Shown here: piece by piece, positions 33,701-43,800 of the stretch
Position numbering within the stretch: position 1 is the first letter of the stretch
Layout: each line of letters starts with the position of its first letter
Assembly: GCF_964355755.1 (NCBI RefSeq)
Contig: NC_092675.1
Coordinates: 1,865,001 to 1,929,000 of the forward strand
Reading direction: 5' to 3'
DNA length: 64,000 nucleotides
Source: Antedon mediterranea
Taxonomy: Eukaryota > Echinodermata > Crinoidea > Comatulida > Antedonidae
Notes under the pieces: generated by a model
Seen by the model: only the letters and a program-made list of their open reading frames with translations
The model's database searches: none
Told to the model about the DNA's origin: nothing
Program-made: the position numbers and the translations under genes

Positions 33701-36700
33701 ATTAGGTTATGGTATGTGACAGTAGGAGATACATGTGAAATATGTATTACCGATATTCTTATGAGAAATCTAGATACAGTACCGGGAACCGGGTACAAAC
33801 ACGTACTGTTGGTTGTTGTTGTGTATAAATATATTAAGCTCTGTTCACATTATAAAATTAGTTTGACAATAAAAGTGTGATGTGCCCAAATGTGGTAGTG
33901 ATATGACGTCATCGTGTCCATATATGGGCACATCACATAAGTTTGATAGAGCTTTAAACACTCAAATGATTATCATCACCACGACACAAATCCGCCGTCA
34001 CAGGAATAATACCAATCTCCTGATCGGTTTCTTTCTTCTGTTTTTTTTGTACGATGTTGCTTTTCTCTTGCTGTTACTGACAGTATTTCTGTATTACTTT
34101 AAATATAGTTTTAAAAACAGCACATACATTCTTAATGTAAAAAAGCCAGGAAAGCTTCACACTGTAGATTTAGATGCCAAAGAAAAGCCATATGCTATAA
34201 AAATGCGTAAAGATGACGAAGGTTTGGAAGAAGAGTACGTATACACGATTTGGGGCGAGTGGAACCGATGTAGTGCGTGTAACGTTGCTGGTGAACGGAG
34301 ACGTTTTGGTAAGAACAATGAACACTCTGTTATTACAATAGAAATTAAAACATCAAAAACAGAATATACAGAGAGAAACATCATCTAACCTAATTTAGTC
34401 TATGTTTACACAAAACCCGGATCCGGTCGGGTGACAGGACAAATTTTGAGCTGCTTTGTATGGAATCCATGTAAACGCGCTTCTATTATTTGTTATTTGC
34501 ATTCTCCAGCGCCACCGGATCCGGGCAGTGGTGTGTGAACGTAATTTTAAGTAGGGAAGCTCTTTTGAAAATGTATCTTTTTGGTATTAGGGTTCTGCTT
34601 TATAAAATTAAACCACGAAGAGTATTTTGGATCCGTGCCATGTGGTAGTGCAGAAGCCAAACGTTACGACAACAAGAATTCCAAGCGTTTGGATGAAGTT
34701 CTCGTTGAAAGGTGTGACATCACCTGCAGCGATGGTTCGTTAGTTCGCTTCTTTCCAATTCAAATACTAATAATAGGCCTAATGCATGGAATGATGTAAT
34801 ACACCAATGTACTACACTGGTCGTATATCGGGCCTGACAAGAACGTTCCGAATTATATTTGTCAGACGGATTCGTAATCTGACATGACCTAGATGTTAAG
34901 TTTCTATTATTTGTTTAGCTGACTGGCTTCTTTTCAAGTATTTTGACATTTGAGTCATTGTCTATTTTAATTACTAATGATTTTGTTTACATATTTCTTT
35001 TAGCTCAAAAAGCTTATGGTATTCTAGAGAAGATGAACCTTTTAAAGGAATTAAATCTAGGTAAGTATCTCGCAATTAAAAGGAACTGGAATGACCGTAC
35101 ACTTTAGCCGAGACAAATATGATTATTTTAGATTTTATAATAATAAATAGTCCTGTGTGAAAAAACATTAATTTGTTTATACCTATATCAAACATAATTT
35201 TGAAATAGGAATCCTTTAAGCAAAACTAAAGCTAAATCTCTTTTCTATTGAGCGAAATTATTCGCGTGAAACGAAAGCGTTGGTTTATGCACATGCGTAT
35301 TCATACTTCTGTCGATGCGGATAACAAAAATGAGCAACCAATTAGATCTTTGGAATATTTGATTCATGCGAATGGATTCGCCCAGTTGAACGAATTATAT
35401 CAATACCTTGAACATTTACACGCGAAGATTTATTTTATTAAAATTAGTAGCAATTTATGTTAAATTCTTTAAGCTTAAACTACATTGTGATTAAAGACTC
35501 TGAACATTCTTGATTATTAAACATGTTTTATTTCAAATTAAAACGAATAATCCAATACACTTCAAGGGCATAATGAAATAGAACATGAAATATTATTGTT
35601 TATCAGGATAAAAATTTTCAATTTAATTGCGATTTTTTAATTGTATCCTGTCAACCGGCGCCTTAAAATAAATGTTAAAGAAATAGGATAAATAGCGTGA
35701 GAACTCTCTTAATAAAATTAATAGCAATATGGCCATGAAGGCTCTTTTTGGAGATGAGATAACCCGATTTCATCTGCGACTTGTCGAAAATGCAAAGAAA
35801 AACAAATATTTAGGTCTAATCATGGACGAATAAGACAGTGTTCATGGTCTAATAATTATATTTTTGTTTTACAGTAAAACAACGCCTGAAAGTTCATTCC
35901 GGTGACAATATAAGATTAAAATGTTTAGGGTAAGTTAAAATATAAACTCAATTCAGTGAGATTGTAACTGCGTAACTCTAGATTCTCTTGAATTGAATTG
36001 AATTGAATTGAGATTTGGTTTAACTATAGTAAGGTTATACTGTCAACTGAAACATTTTATATAGTTAAATGAATGGTTAATATTGCAAGGCAAGACGGAC
36101 ATATCTACACCATCAAACTAGTTTGAGAGTTTTTTTGAAAAAAAAGTATGGTAGTAAAATGACATGATCGTGCCCATACATGGGCACATCACATTTCTTT
36201 GATTTGATAGTGTAGACAGATTCTTTAGGTTGATTCATGGATGTCGGTCGAGTTAACACACAGCAAAGGTTTTTATTTTAGATAGTTAACCTCCTTGGCG
36301 TGCCATAGTTGGAAGAGATTAGAATTGACGCATAAAACGTGATTTTACGTAATAGCTCATGCTACTTTTTTTCTACATAGAACATCGGTCGACGACCCTG
36401 TTGGATGGAGAAACGGTTCAACTGAGCTTAATCTTCAAGAAGTTCGTAAAGGCAAGGGCCATCTCAAAATAACAATGGCCCACGCGTTGATTATCATCAA
36501 TATTAACAAAACGGACAGTGGCGAATATGATTGTCACGTTGGCGGCGAACTGAGAGCCACATACGTATTGACAGGTATAGTAGGCCTTACTAGAAAAAAT
36601 ACCCCTCCCCTCTCCCACACTCACTACATGGTAGTTTTCAATAACAAAACACTTCTCCCTCCATCAATGGATTCTCGGTCCTCCCCTGCCTACTTAGATT

Positions 36701-38142
36701 TCATCAGCACGTTTGCCAGTACAAATCGTTGCTGAATCATAACCCTCTTTTGTAATAATTTATCTCTGTACGGTCCCTGTACAAAGAAATGGTGGATTTC
36801 GGCATTAACTTGGTATAATAGATTTACTATTGACGAAAGATTATACTATATATCTATTGCTTAGTTTACACTTTTCCTTGTTTTTGTTTTATATTTTACA
36901 GTAACTGATCCACTGATAGATCGTAAAGGTAAGTTTATTGTTATAATTCGTGTGTGTCTATGAGCATAGAACGTCATAGAACCATTGCCATACCAAGCCT
37001 AGTATATTGCATAGTATATTGCATAGTATATTGCATAGTATATTGCATAGTATATTGCATAGTATATTGCATAGTATATTGCATAGTATATTGCATAGTA
37101 TATTGCATAGTATATTGCATAGTATATTGCATAGTATATTGCATAGTATATTGCATAGTATATTGCATAGTATATTGCATAGTATATTGCATAGTATATT
37201 GCATAGTATATTGCATAGTATATTGCATAGTATATTGCATAGTATATTGCATAGTATATTGCATAGTATCGAGATCTCGTCATAATCAACAATGACTACA
37301 TTGTTACAATTGTTCTATTATCATCATCCTAATTAACATCATTATCATAGTCATTTAAAAACTAACATACCATCCTTATTAATTTACTTATCATCAAATC
37401 AAATACGACCAGAGTGGCTCCTCCAAGGAATAAATCGATTAGCAGGTCCCAACAAAGCTCCATTCCAAATGTGGTGCTTTTTTCCAAAATGTAAGGTTTC
37501 CTCAACATTTGTTTTCATCATCAGCACTAATATCTTCACTTCCCTTATCGTTATTCAATTATGAACAATGTTTGTCAAATTATTAATATATCTCTGCTAA
37601 TTTTTGTTGTAATATAGCCTAATAGTGGGTTTTAATATTTACCAGATAAAACCATAATTTAAAGAACAAATAGTCAAATTCTTGTCTCTATAAAATATTA
37701 ATTATAAAATTACATTTGACTGTTTGGTGGGTCTTTTATAAGCAAAATAATGATAAAAATGTCGATTAGTTTGGAAAAAGTGAATAACCTTATTACAAGT
37801 AAAAAATAGTAAAATTTTAATTTTGATTTTTATATTTGAAGAAAATACATCTTTAATGTTTAGAAATCACTGTAACTTCATTGTCATCATCTGATTAATA
37901 CTATTTATTGCACAGGTCTAACGGCATCTTTCTACTACATGTCAAGTTTGTTCGTGGTTTATTTTGTAATGTTTGTTGCACTCATGGTAATGAAGCACCT
38001 TCATCGTCTCACAGTTCGAAAATTAAAAGACGACAGTAAAAAGAGAAAAGAGAGAAAAAAGAAAGCAAGGTTGAAAAAGAAAGCGAAGTTGAAATCCAAA
38101 TCAACACCAGCTAAACCTAAGATTGCCTTACCCAATGTATAA
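30784..38142 (+). CDS. FAM187-like Ig-domain membrane protein with a ~500-residue charged insertion, complete, ten exons
   Basis: Exons: 30784-30856, 31106-32651, 33364-33549, 34109-34308, 34591-34734, 35004-35060, 35875-35929, 36381-36574, 36902-36928 and 37916-38142. The total is 2709 nt, 902 aa. A signal peptide (MKIKVASFILSVLLTFG) is followed by exon 2, a very hydrophilic region that becomes almost purely Asp/Glu/Lys. It ends in the first strand of an Ig domain (GEDLLLPC) completed by AGVKWERK and LSEKGVYYCW. Next comes WGEWNRCSACNVAGERRRFG with FCFIKL, VPCGSA and VLVERCDITC, matching the W-x-W-x(2)-C-x(2)-C region I recall from FAM187A/B. A second Ig half-pair follows (NIRLKCLG, VGWRNG, DSGEYDCHV), then a transmembrane helix (SSLFVVYFVMFVALMVM) and a Lys-rich cytoplasmic tail. 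Vertebrate FAM187A is only about 413 aa, so the exon-2 extension is the unusual part. Function is unknown. Confidence 0.83.
31835..32480 (+). repeat. Purine-rich coding low-complexity tract (Asp/Glu/Lys-rich)
   Basis: Within exon 2 of the FAM187-like gene the plus strand is almost all A and G, made of GAA/GAG/GAT/AAA/AAG codons. The protein passes from an acidic block (EEEEDDVDEKDQNE) to a Lys-rich block (KKKKRKKKDDKKEKRK). Long minus-strand Ser/Phe-rich open frames here are mirror artefacts. Confidence 0.85.
33083..33222. mobile_element. MITE family A, right end missing
   Basis: ACTCTGTCTACACTATCAAA is intact at the left, with AATGTGATGTGCACATGACA inside. It ends at CCAAACTAGTTTG without the outer right TIR. 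Intron 2 of the FAM187-like gene. Confidence 0.8.
33835..33956. mobile_element. MITE family A, shortened copy
   Basis: TTAAGCTCTGTTCACATTAT at the left, CATATATGGGCACATCACAT inside, GTTTGATAGAGCTTTAA at the right (the outer TIR lacks the GTAGACA block). Intron 3 of the FAM187-like gene. Confidence 0.8.
34406..34545. mobile_element. Palindromic element with CCGGATCCGG arms
   Basis: GTTTACACAAAACCCGGATC at the left is inverted as ACCGGATCCGGGCAGTGGTG with TGTGAAC at the right, around an 80-base centre. It is MITE-like and lies in intron 4 of the FAM187-like gene. Confidence 0.6.
36102..36229. mobile_element. MITE family A, eroded copy
   Basis: TATCTACACCATCAAACTAG at the left and TTTGATAGTGTAGACAGATT at the right; the interior is shortened. 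Intron 7 of the FAM187-like gene. Confidence 0.8.
37001..37269. repeat. 12-bp minisatellite, about 22 perfect copies
   Basis: The unit AGTATATTGCAT is repeated without visible variation. It lies in intron 9 of the FAM187-like gene, just downstream of exon 9. Because the unit length is a multiple of three and lacks stops in several frames, it creates four spurious long open frames. Confidence 0.97.
37660..37857. mobile_element. Possible family B MITE remnant
   Basis: It ends GAAGAAAATACATCTTTAA, like the family B right terminus, preceded by TTGGAAAAAGTGAATAACCT. The left end is not recognisable. Confidence 0.35.
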
Positions 38143-38339
38143 TTCTGACTTATTCTGAAGGAGGCCTGCCGCCATGTAGCCTTACTGGACGCTGACTTGG
38201 ATGGCTAACATTGTCGCCTCCAGGCCTGGCGTATATATAGTCATATTTAAACATCTAGTGTATACCTAGATAGTTCAATGTATGTATGTATGAATGTATG
38301 TATGAACGACGATAACATGAATAAGCGACAAAAAATAAT

Positions 38340-38398
38340 ACCCCTTTCACACCAAAACTCCGGAGTGATCTCCGGAGTTTTGCTTTTGGTGAGAAAGG
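38340..38398. repeat. 59-bp near-perfect hairpin palindrome
   Basis: CCCCTTTCACACCAAAACTC with CGGAG is followed after a 3-base centre by its complement and ...TTTTGGTGAGAAAGGG. The centre contains ACTCCGGAGTGATCTCCGGA. It may be a minimal MITE with CCCTTTCACACC ends, and it sits downstream of the FAM187-like stop. Confidence 0.75.
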
Positions 38399-38787
38399 GC
38401 TATTCATGGACGTTCTCATGCTTCAACATCTTCAGCATCCCCTCCGGGAGGTTAGAGAAATATATCAACCAGGCTACAATGAATCATTACTATTATAGTT
38501 AATCATGTTCAGTCACAAAAAAGGTTCCAAAAATTAATAATTTAGTTTGGGCCAGTTAAGTTGACCGGAAGTATGTGGGATGGTTACCGTGTCTTTACCG
38601 CATGGATCCTATCGTGTCCTTACCGCACTGATCCTCTCGTGTCCAAACACACTGCGAATCATCCTATACAGAGTAATGACGTATACACAGGTCAAATAGA
38701 AATACAACTAAATAAAATATATAATACAATAAATAATAATGAGATTGATGATTATATAGCCAGTAGATGTGTTATGTCTAATGTTCT

Positions 38788-38912
38788 GGCTGCACTATCA
38801 AACTTCATGTGATGTGCCCATATATGGACAGGATTACGTCATATCACTACCATATTAGGGCACGTCACAACTTTTTGGTTAAAATAGTTTGATAGTTTAG
38901 AAAGAGCTTTTA
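38788..38912. mobile_element. MITE family A copy
   Basis: Left end TGCACTATCAAACTTCATGT (outer TIR lost), right end TTTGATAGTTTAGAAAGAGC, interior CCCATATATGGACAGGATTA. Intergenic. Confidence 0.8.
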
Positions 38913-39944
38913 AAGACAATAAACTACAGGACTGCTTTGTGTCAAGTGAACATACATGTATCTGCAATTATGATTGGATATAGAAACAGTAACCCATGTG
39001 TTGTTTATTGACATAATAGTTCCACCAGAATTATCTGGTGTGACAACATAATAGGCAAATACGTGTGTTTTGAGCCCTAGTATTTCGTCAAATGTTTGCA
39101 ACGAAGAATTTTCTGATTTAAAATTATTACCATAACAAATGAACGCCATTACGAAGCAAAATACACATAATTGTGTCTATTCGTGAAGTGGAAACATGTT
39201 ATTTGTATCTAGGCCTAGGTTGATGTTTTAAATCTTCTACGTAATCGGTGGGGTTTATTGACACGACTTGGACCCCGACCAGCTAGTGGTATGCGACAGA
39301 TTAATGTTATTAGAGGACATTGCAGTATTGACGCTTATGTAAAACAGCTCAGGATGAATCATCTTCCCCTTGTATTGTTTCATAGATAAAATACTTTGTT
39401 ATTAGGGTACTCGCTCTAATGATTCTATCCGAACAAATTAACGTATTAAAACATAATCAAATTATATCAGTGACGTATCCATCCTTATCCGGCCTCTCCT
39501 TAGTAAAAGAAAAATAAAGTATATATCACAGTAACTCAAATATTTATTTGTTTGTTATATACTTTATTTGTTATATTTTTGCATCCATGCGCGCACATAG
39601 AGGGTATCAAAATGACCGAAATTGCCCCAAGGTTTTAAACGGCATTTGAAAACCATTCGCCTGTTGGGTCAATGGCGGCAAAATGGAGTCTGAAATCCCA
39701 ATTTTTCACGACATGTTTATTATGCATGTTTAAAATTATTATTTTTCAGGGGGTATCATGACGACCGGAATTGCACTGGAAAGGTTTTAAGCTGCATTCG
39801 CTCTGGCCGTATAACAAATGTGAATTAAACAAAAAAGAATAAATTTAATTGTCATGATATGTTTAAAGATGAAAATCATTCGTTTCAATTTGAAAAGGTA
39901 AACAAAATGAAATGAAGCAAAGATGCCACATTTGCCTAATAATA

Positions 39945-40145
39945 ATCACGGTGGATGGCCGAGCAATATAGGCATAGGTTCGAGGCCGACTCGCTCCTGG
40001 TTCTGGTGGTGGAACAAGTCTTCTCGGATAAGGACTATAAACCGTAGGTCCAGAGTGCACATTTTGGTGAAAAAGAATCCAGTTTACTATTCGAAACGAG
40101 TAGGAGATCACCCCGGTGAACTGGTTCACAAAATAGCCCATGTTT
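39945..40145 (+). mobile_element. tRNA-derived SINE, second copy
   Basis: GGTGGATGGCCGAGCAATAT (A box) and AGGTTCGAGGCCGAC (B box). The body GGTTCTGGTGGTGGAACAAG, AGGACTATAAACCG and ATTCGAAACGAGTAGGAG is shared with the SINE at 23535. Confidence 0.65.
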
Positions 40146-40220
40146 GGAAGGATTACCACCTATTTAATAAGACAGTGATGATCAATTCCATATTTGGTAA
40201 TCCTTGGCCACATTTGTCTT

Positions 40221-40335
40221 AAAGATGTATTTTTCCCCAAAAACATAAAAAATAAAGATTAATTAAAATCAGACTTTGAATAGGCCATTTTGTAGACTTA
40301 ACAAAGTTAATCACTTCCGTAGAAAAAAACGCCAA
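40221..40335. mobile_element. MITE family B, left-end fragment
   Basis: AAAGATGTATTTTTCCCCAA, AAACATAAAAAATAAAGATT, then AAATCAGACTTTGAATAGGC. The right half is absent. Confidence 0.55.
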
Positions 40336-40846
40336 GAAAATGTTTTTGATGTGGTATATAAATGTGGATAGACTTCAGAGTACTATTAGTGTTAGGATGA
40401 ATGGTATATTGTTTCTACAGGGTAATTATTTGTGTTGTGTGAAAAGTTTGATTTAAAAATAAAGATTATGTGCCTGGCTCATAATGTAAAGTGACGTCAG
40501 ACACGTCGTTTCCGTTTGCGCACAGTCGCAGCCTTGGCAATAATCAGCAAGAAAAAAAAATCACCCCAAAAATTATTTTTGTCAGATTACTGTATTGACC
40601 TTTAAGTCAATGCTAAATCTATAAACGTCAATTCCATAATTTCCTCGAAATTATTTAAATATTCATACGTCAATATTTTATAATTCTCTTATATATAAGT
40701 GAGATTTAATAGAGGAACATTTTATAAACAACGCCAATATAAACTTCGTACTATATCTTATGCAGAGTCTGAACATTTTGTTGAACGATAGTAGTTGAAT
40801 TGAATATAACCTACTTAATACAAAGGCTGCCTTTGGAAGACTAATA

Positions 40847-43800
40847 ATGAGAGCTCTTTTTTATATTACATTATTAGCGTTACCGCTAATTTTTGCTACT
40901 CCTACTAGAAATCGTAGAGATGATAACGATGATAGTGAAGAAAACGGTGCAATAAGAAGGGCTGGAGGTAAGACATAATAATTTTAATTGTGTTATCAAA
41001 TTAATAATTGTTTGCTATCTGGTGGTTGTCATAATACCACCGCACACCTGTAAAACAAGTTGAATACAGTAGTAGTTTTATTCAAATGTTGTCGATATAT
41101 GTTGTCAAGTTAACCAATTGTGATTTAAAAATACATTTTTTATGGATCGTAACAATTAAATTAATAATAATTAATTATCATCAATGCTATAAACATATTT
41201 TTTTGTTATACTACTATTAAAAATCAGTCTGTTATACTTCTTAACATACTGTAGAATTACAATGATGGTCATCACCACTCACATCTATGCCATCAATATT
41301 CATCAGATGGTTATTAAAGGTTGCTCCTATGAAATTCATATTTATTATCTTTATCATGAACCTAATTAGGGTCATAGTTGGAGGCCTTAACTGACACGAA
41401 AGGCATTAGTAAAGCAATTTGATATTTAATAATAAATATAATTCTGTTTCCGTTTTATAAATAAAAATTCATGATTCAACGCAATTGGTCAAATAACGAT
41501 ATAAACAATAATGCACCTGTTCATTGTTTATTCCAAAAAGTGAAACAAAACAACTGTAATTTTACGTCTCTGCAATTATTGTTTTGTTTTGTTTTCGATT
41601 TCAATCAATTTCTTTTATTTCAGAAATATTTCACTATCAAAAGACTAATAATTTACGAAAAGAAAAAACAAATTCGCATCATTTAGGATAGAATTGTTGA
41701 TATTTGTTTTTCCGTTATGTTTTATCTTTGTATGAGACAAGCACTATTATTTCCACTTGTTTTGTGGACGAAATAAAGTTATCTTATAGAATACTTATCT
41801 ATAATGTCTATACGCCATCTACAATGTATTTTTGAGTTATGGAGCATATATTTGCTGTTCTTGTAAATTAGCAGAGAAGATCATATTCGATTAGCTGGTT
41901 AGATACACTTAAACGTTCACATGCACATGTATTGGAACCCACCACTATGTCGATCCGTAACCGACGTGACGCCCATAACAACCCCGTCCCCACTTCACGC
42001 AATTCACAGGATTTGAACCCACCACTGTGTCGATCCGTAACCAAGGTGACGCCCATAACAACCCCGTCCCCACGTCACGCAATTCACAAGATTCGAACCC
42101 ACCACTGTGTTGATCCGGAACCGAGGTGACGCCCATAACAACCCCGTCCCCACGTCACGCAATTCACAAGATTCAAACCCACCACTGTGTCGATCCGTAA
42201 CCGACGTGACGCCCATATCCACGTCCCCACGCCACGCAATTCACAGGATTTGAACCCGTCACTGTGTCGATCCTTAACCGACGTGACTCACATAACAACC
42301 CCGTCCCCACGTCACGCAATTCACAGGATTCGAACCCGTCACTGTGTCGATCCGTAACCGACGTGACGCCCATATCCCCGTCCCCACGCCACGCAATTCA
42401 CAGGATTCGAACCCGCCACTGTGTCGATCCTTAACCGACGTGACGCCCATAACAACCCCACGTCACGCACACAAACGGTGGATGTCTCCTACGTGAGTCC
42501 TATGTCCTAATTTATATTTTATTTGTAAAATCGAAAGCGTCCGACCATATGATGACTCAATTAAAGGATTACAGTTTTCACGCAAAAGGCTGTAATGAAA
42601 GGTTGTAAATTACAAAAACAAAATTACAAAGTTATTTGTGTATGGTTATTTTTTAAGACAGGAATTTTTATTTCAGGCGTGTAATTATAATAGTACATTT
42701 AAATCTTAATTGGAATTTTTTTTATTTTATTTTACGCCTTTGTAGAATAATCTAAGGCTAGAAACATTGTCTACAATTTGTAAAATGCACAGTTTTCCCC
42801 GTATACATTAGACAGTGTAATCTTATAAAAATAGTACGTGATATAGAAACTTTTCTTAAAATATGTATTTGTTGCTTTTACAGGTCAAAGGAATAATCCA
42901 TCATCTTATAGAAAAAGACCAAATTTGAATTCACCGACTAGATATCGTGGCTCAAATGAGAGACAAACGAATCAAAACTCTCAGAATTTTCAGCAACAAC
43001 AAAAACAACGACGACGACAACAACAACGACAACAACAACAACGACAACAACAACAGGTGAATAGAGGAGGAGGGGGGGACGACGACAGCAGTGAAGAAGA
43101 AATAGAGCAGTTTTCCAGTCAATTTAGCATGGGCGTGATTGTAACTAATGAAAGAATAATAAATGAGGTTGCAGCTGGTGGTGACAGTAGTGCAGAAGAA
43201 ACGCAGCAGACTGCGGCAAATGTAGGTGGTGCACAACCAGTTGTTGCTGCTGACGTTGCAGCTGGTGGTGACAGTAGTGCAGAAGGCACGCAGACGACTG
43301 CGGCAAATGTAGGTGGTGCACAACCAGTTGTTGCTGCGGACGTTGCAGCTGGTGGTGACAGTAGTGCAGAAGAAACGCAGCAGACTGCGGCAAATGTAGG
43401 TGGTGCACAACCAGTTGTTGCTGCTGACGTTGCAGCTGGTGGTGACAGTAGTGCAGAAGAAACGCAGCAGACTGCGGCAAATGTAGGTGGTGCACAGCCA
43501 GTTGTTGCTGCTGACGTTGCAGCTGGTGGTGACAGTAGTGCAGAAGACACGCAGAAGACTGCGGAAAATGTAGGTGGTGCACAACCAGTTGTTGCTGCTG
43601 ACGTTGCAGCTGGTGGTGACAGTAGTGCAGAAGACACCGAGCAGACTGCAGCAAATGTAGGTGGTGCACAACCAGTTGTTGCTGCTGACGTTGCAGCTGG
43701 TGGTGACAGTAGTGCAGAAGACACCCAACAGACTGCAGCAAATGTAGGTGGTGCACAACCAGTTGTTGCTGCTGACGTTGCAGCTGGTGGTGACAGTAGT

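Larger units (their letters stand above)
38913..40846. other. Intergenic, no gene seen
   Basis: Contains a SINE (39945-40145) and a family B fragment. The open frames at 38910-39149 and 39863-40222 are not gene-like. The promoter of the 40847 gene should lie at its right end; TATATATAAG at 40691-40700 is about 155 bases upstream of the start codon. Confidence 0.4.

Noticed and set aside
33882-34105. Apparent transmembrane segment (FFLLFFLYDVAFLLLLLTVF) upstream of FAM187-like exon 4
   Set aside because: It is the pyrimidine-rich intron end before the acceptor at 34108. Splicing there in phase gives the expected Ig-to-WxxW continuity.
36954-37295. Four open frames of 90-113 codons on both strands
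   Set aside because: Created by the 12-bp minisatellite; no gene structure.
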